The position numbers were made by a program, and so were the translations under genes. Positions 30,611-32,939 of a DNA stretch of 32,939 nt are shown here, piece after piece (position 1 is the first letter of the stretch; each line of letters opens with the position of its first letter). The DNA comes from Candidatus Acidiferrum typicum. GTDB lineage: Bacteria > Acidobacteriota > Terriglobia > Acidiferrales > UBA7541. Below the pieces are notes generated by a model. That model had not been told where the DNA came from, searched no databases, and was given only the letters and a program-made list of their open reading frames with translations. The stretch covers positions 1 through 32,939 of the forward strand of contig DLMH01000187.1 of NCBI GenBank assembly GCA_002478115.1, given 5' to 3'.

Positions 30611-31744
30611 TTGGCAAGACGCTCCGATACCGACCGTTGGCTGTTTGGAGTGACGCTGGTGTTGTGCCTGCTGGGCACGGTGATGATTTTCAGCGCTTCC
30701 GCGGTCACTGCTCAACAACAGTACGGCCATTCGTACTTCTTTGTCGCGCGCCAGGTGGTGTGGCTGGTGTTCGGACTGCTGGGCATGTTCGCGCTCATGA
30801 AACTTGATTACCACCGGCTGCAAGAACCAGCGGTTGTTTACACGGCGTTGTGCCTCGTGGTGGTGATGCTGGTCGGCACATTTTTCCTGGATAAGTCTCA
30901 CGCCACGCATCGCTGGATTCGATTCGGGCCAGTGCACATCCAGCCATCGGAGCTTGCCAAGCTTGCGGTGATCCTCTATCTGGCGTGGTTTCTGGATTTG
31001 CGGCGGCGGACTCCCACCAGCCTGGAATTCCGCAAACAGGATCTGCTGCAGACCATTCTGCCCGCGGTGGCGCCGATTCTGGTGTGTGTCGGCTTAATCG
31101 TGGCGCAGCCGGACCTGGGCACCTCGGTGGACATCCTGCTGATCATGACCGCGATCCTGTTCGTCGCGGGCCTCTCCTGGAAGTGGGTGGCCGTCGGCGT
31201 CGGCGCGGCGCTGCCCGTGCTCTTTGCACTGATCTATTTCGTTTCCTACCGCCAGGCGCGCCTGTTGTCGTTTCTGCATCCGGATTCCGATCCGCAAGGG
31301 GCCGGCTTTCAATTGCTGCAGTCGTTGATCGCGGTGGGCTCGGGCGGCTTCACGGGCGTGGGCCTGATGGAGAGCAAACAGAAACTTTTCTATCTGCCCG
31401 AGGCGCACACAGATTTTATTTATGCGGTCATCTGCGAGGAGCTTGGCTTCATCGGCGCGGTGGTGGTCATCACATTGTTTGCAGTGTACGCCTGGCGGGG
31501 CTTGCGCGCCGCGTTTAACGCTCCGGACGGATTCGGGAGCATGCTGGCCCTCGGCGTGACCGCCATGGTGCTCTGCCAGTCGCTCATCAATTTCGCGGTG
31601 GTGCTGGGGATGATGCCAACCAAGGGCATCCCGCTGCCGTTTGTGAGTTATGGCGGCTCGAGTTTGCTGGTGATGCTTTTGGCAACGGGCGTGCTCCTGA
31701 ATATTTCACAGCAGGCCGGCTGCCGCACGGTTGTGGAGGCGTAA
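30611..31744 (+). CDS. ftsW: Septal peptidoglycan glycosyltransferase FtsW
   Basis: 377-residue SEDS-family membrane protein that polymerises lipid II at the septum with FtsI. About ten helices are visible. Motifs are GTVMIFSASAV near the N-terminus, HRWIRFGPVHIQPSELAKL, AQPDLGTSV with the catalytic aspartate, FIYAVICEELGFIGA, and GMMPTKGIPLPFVSYGGSSLL near the C-terminus. There is no ATG: TTG 30611 (product starts ARRSDTDRW) has AGGGG about 8 bases before it and lies directly after murD; GTG 30602 overlapping murD is the alternative. FtsW is favoured over RodA by its position between murD and murG. Confidence 0.95.
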   Translation: MARRSDTDRWLFGVTLVLCLLGTVMIFSASAVTAQQQYGHSYFFVARQVVWLVFGLLGMFALMKLDYHRLQEPAVVYTALCLVVVMLVGTFFLDKSHATHRWIRFGPVHIQPSELAKLAVILYLAWFLDLRRRTPTSLEFRKQDLLQTILPAVAPILVCVGLIVAQPDLGTSVDILLIMTAILFVAGLSWKWVAVGVGAALPVLFALIYFVSYRQARLLSFLHPDSDPQGAGFQLLQSLIAVGSGGFTGVGLMESKQKLFYLPEAHTDFIYAVICEELGFIGAVVVITLFAVYAWRGLRAAFNAPDGFGSMLALGVTAMVLCQSLINFAVVLGMMPTKGIPLPFVSYGGSSLLVMLLATGVLLNISQQAGCRTVVEA

Positions 31745-31756
31745 AAGAGGCCGCGA

Positions 31757-32875
31757 ATGAAGCTCCTGATTGCAGGCGGCGGCACCGGCGGTCATGTTTT
31801 CCCCGCGATCGCGATTGCGCGGGAGTGGTTATCACGAGGCATGGAGAGGGAAGTCGTGCTGGTCGGAACACAACGCGGGATTGAAATGAAGCTGGTGCCG
31901 CAAGCCGGGCTGCCGCTGGAGACGATTCGCGTCGCAGGCCTGAAAGGCAAGGGCGGTACGACGCTGCTGAGGAATCTCGCCATGTTGGGAAGCGGCCTTG
32001 CGGATTCCTTCGGCGTGTTGAAGCGCCACAAACCCGCGGTTGCGTTCGGCGTGGGAGGCTATGCGGCCGGGCCGATGTTGCTGGCAACCTGGTTGCGCGG
32101 CATTCCCAACGTGATTTTTGAGCCCAATGCGGCCCCGGGATTCACGAATAAAGTTCTTTCACGGCTGGCGCAGCGCATTGCCACCGGCTATGAAATTTCT
32201 GCTCGTGAGTGGGAAGAAAAGGCGGTCGTCACCGGCTGCCCGGTGCGCGCGGAGTTTTTTTCGATTCCTCCACGCAAGCCCGAGAAACCTTTTCACCTGC
32301 TCGTTACAGGAGGCAGCCAGGGCGCTTTGCCCATCAATCGCGCGTTTGTGGATGCCATGGATCTTCTTGCAGCCAGAAGGAATGAGCTGCAGGTTGTGCA
32401 CCAGACCGGCGAACGCGACTATCATGCAGTACGCACCGCGTACGCGCGGCGTGAGTTTCTTGCGGAGGTGGCGCCCTTTCTGTCGAACATGGCGGAGCGC
32501 TTTGCCTGGGCCGACATCATTGTCTGCCGGGCCGGCGCGATCACTGCCGCGGAGGTAGCCGCGGCGGGCAGGGCCGCCATCTTCATCCCGTTTGGGCATG
32601 CCACGGACAGTCACCAGTTGCGCAACGCGCAGGAAATGGCCGGCGCGGGCGCGGGACGTGTGATCCCCGAACAAGAACTTACCGCGGATCGTTTGACCCG
32701 CGAGATCTTCTCCCTCCTCGACCAGCCCCGGGAGATCGAAAGCTTAGCGATGTCGGCACGCCGCCAGGCCCACCCGGACGCGGCGCGCGAGATCGTAGAC
32801 TTGATTGAAGAGGCTGCGCGCCCGGCCCCTCGAGGATCGGGGCAAGCGAGCAGGAAGGAAGCGCTACGAGCATGA
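31757..32875 (+). CDS. murG: UDP-GlcNAc:lipid I N-acetylglucosaminyltransferase MurG
   Basis: 372-residue membrane-associated GT28 glycosyltransferase that converts lipid I to lipid II. The N-terminal glycine-rich loop is GGGTGGHVFPAIAIA (about 7-21), the second G-loop GVGGYAAGP (about 94-102), followed by EPNAAPGFTNK. The C-terminal UDP-GlcNAc-binding domain has LLVTGGSQGA and CRAGAITAAEVAAAGRAAIFIPF. The ATG at 31757 follows ftsW by 12 bases with GAGG 6-7 bases before it. The stop overlaps the murC start (ATGATG). Confidence 0.97.
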   Translation: MKLLIAGGGTGGHVFPAIAIAREWLSRGMEREVVLVGTQRGIEMKLVPQAGLPLETIRVAGLKGKGGTTLLRNLAMLGSGLADSFGVLKRHKPAVAFGVGGYAAGPMLLATWLRGIPNVIFEPNAAPGFTNKVLSRLAQRIATGYEISAREWEEKAVVTGCPVRAEFFSIPPRKPEKPFHLLVTGGSQGALPINRAFVDAMDLLAARRNELQVVHQTGERDYHAVRTAYARREFLAEVAPFLSNMAERFAWADIIVCRAGAITAAEVAAAGRAAIFIPFGHATDSHQLRNAQEMAGAGAGRVIPEQELTADRLTREIFSLLDQPREIESLAMSARRQAHPDAAREIVDLIEEAARPAPRGSGQASRKEALRA

Positions 32876-32939
32876 TGGTAACGTTTCGCAATTTTCAACG
32901 CATCCACATGGTCGGCATCGGCGGCATCGGCATGAGCGG
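32872..32939 (+). CDS. murC: UDP-MurNAc:L-Ala ligase MurC, 5' end only
   Basis: The window ends 68 bases into this gene. The translation begins MMVTFRNFQ and goes on with RIHMVGIGGIGMS, the N-terminal dinucleotide-like glycine loop typical of MurC (HxxGIGGxGMSG). MurC adds L-alanine to UDP-MurNAc. Two ATG codons in tandem (32872 and 32875) overlap the murG stop TGA, so translation is probably coupled; AAGGAAG lies about 11 bases upstream. The order murG-murC is that of the classic dcw cluster. Confidence 0.88.
   Translation, partial: MMVTFRNFQRIHMVGIGGIGMS

Noticed and set aside
1..32939. CRISPR array, phage genes or a biosynthetic gene cluster
   Set aside because: No regularly spaced identical repeats, no phage structural or integrase genes, and no core biosynthetic enzyme were seen; the PqqD-like gene alone is not enough.

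Overview
The window is a GC-rich bacterial chromosome segment. The best guess for its source is an Acidobacteriota genome (class Terriglobia or a relative). This is inference. It rests on the secreted von Willebrand A protein of the type abundant in that phylum, the PilZ protein with a degenerate c-di-GMP motif, the DUF3106 and DUF4149 proteins, and the mix of short dispersed repeats. Nothing here is a phage, a plasmid origin or a CRISPR array.

Left part (1-6275), accessory: a secreted VWA protein (minus), a secreted family 3 glycoside hydrolase with a PA14 insert (minus), the relic C-terminus of an IS3-family transposase just upstream of it, a small PilZ protein (plus) and a SAM-dependent methyltransferase (plus). 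A 98-bp sequence covering the promoter and first 15 codons of the methyltransferase occurs twice, at 5246-5343 (intact gene) and 1316-1413 (cut off), with the glycosidase, IS relic and PilZ gene between. This points to duplication and rearrangement.

Middle part (6276-20087): a minus-strand block reads moxR-type ATPase, DUF58 protein, mutY, TgpA-type transglutaminase. It is followed by a tRNA-Val(CAC) preceded by two palindromes, and a ParD/ParE toxin-antitoxin pair with a palindromic operator. Next come a DUF4149 membrane protein, an AlkA-like DNA glycosylase, a divergent YchF-like P-loop NTPase, a ZIP metal transporter, a three-gene unit (ECF sigma factor, zinc-finger anti-sigma factor, secreted DUF3106 protein) and an MFS exporter.

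Right part (20146-32939): an orphan PqqD-like protein (minus), preceded by a possible 51-codon reading frame that overlaps its start by four bases. It diverges from the division and cell wall (dcw) cluster on the plus strand: mraZ-rsmH-ftsL-ftsI-murE-murF-mraY-murD-ftsW-murG-murC, the last cut by the window end. The cluster runs from transcriptional control (MraZ with GTGG-type boxes at about 10-bp spacing in front of its own gene), through septal peptidoglycan synthesis (FtsL, FtsI, FtsW), to the cytoplasmic and membrane steps of lipid II synthesis (MurE, MurF, MraY, MurD, MurG, MurC). The MurE DNPR motif indicates meso-diaminopimelate peptidoglycan, so a Gram-negative-type wall.

I found no clearly new multi-gene system. 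The most promising leads are the PqqD-like protein with its overlapping small frame, the sigma/anti-sigma/DUF3106 unit, the duplicated methyltransferase start, and the palindromes at the tRNA. All similarity statements come from reading motifs by eye; no database search was run.
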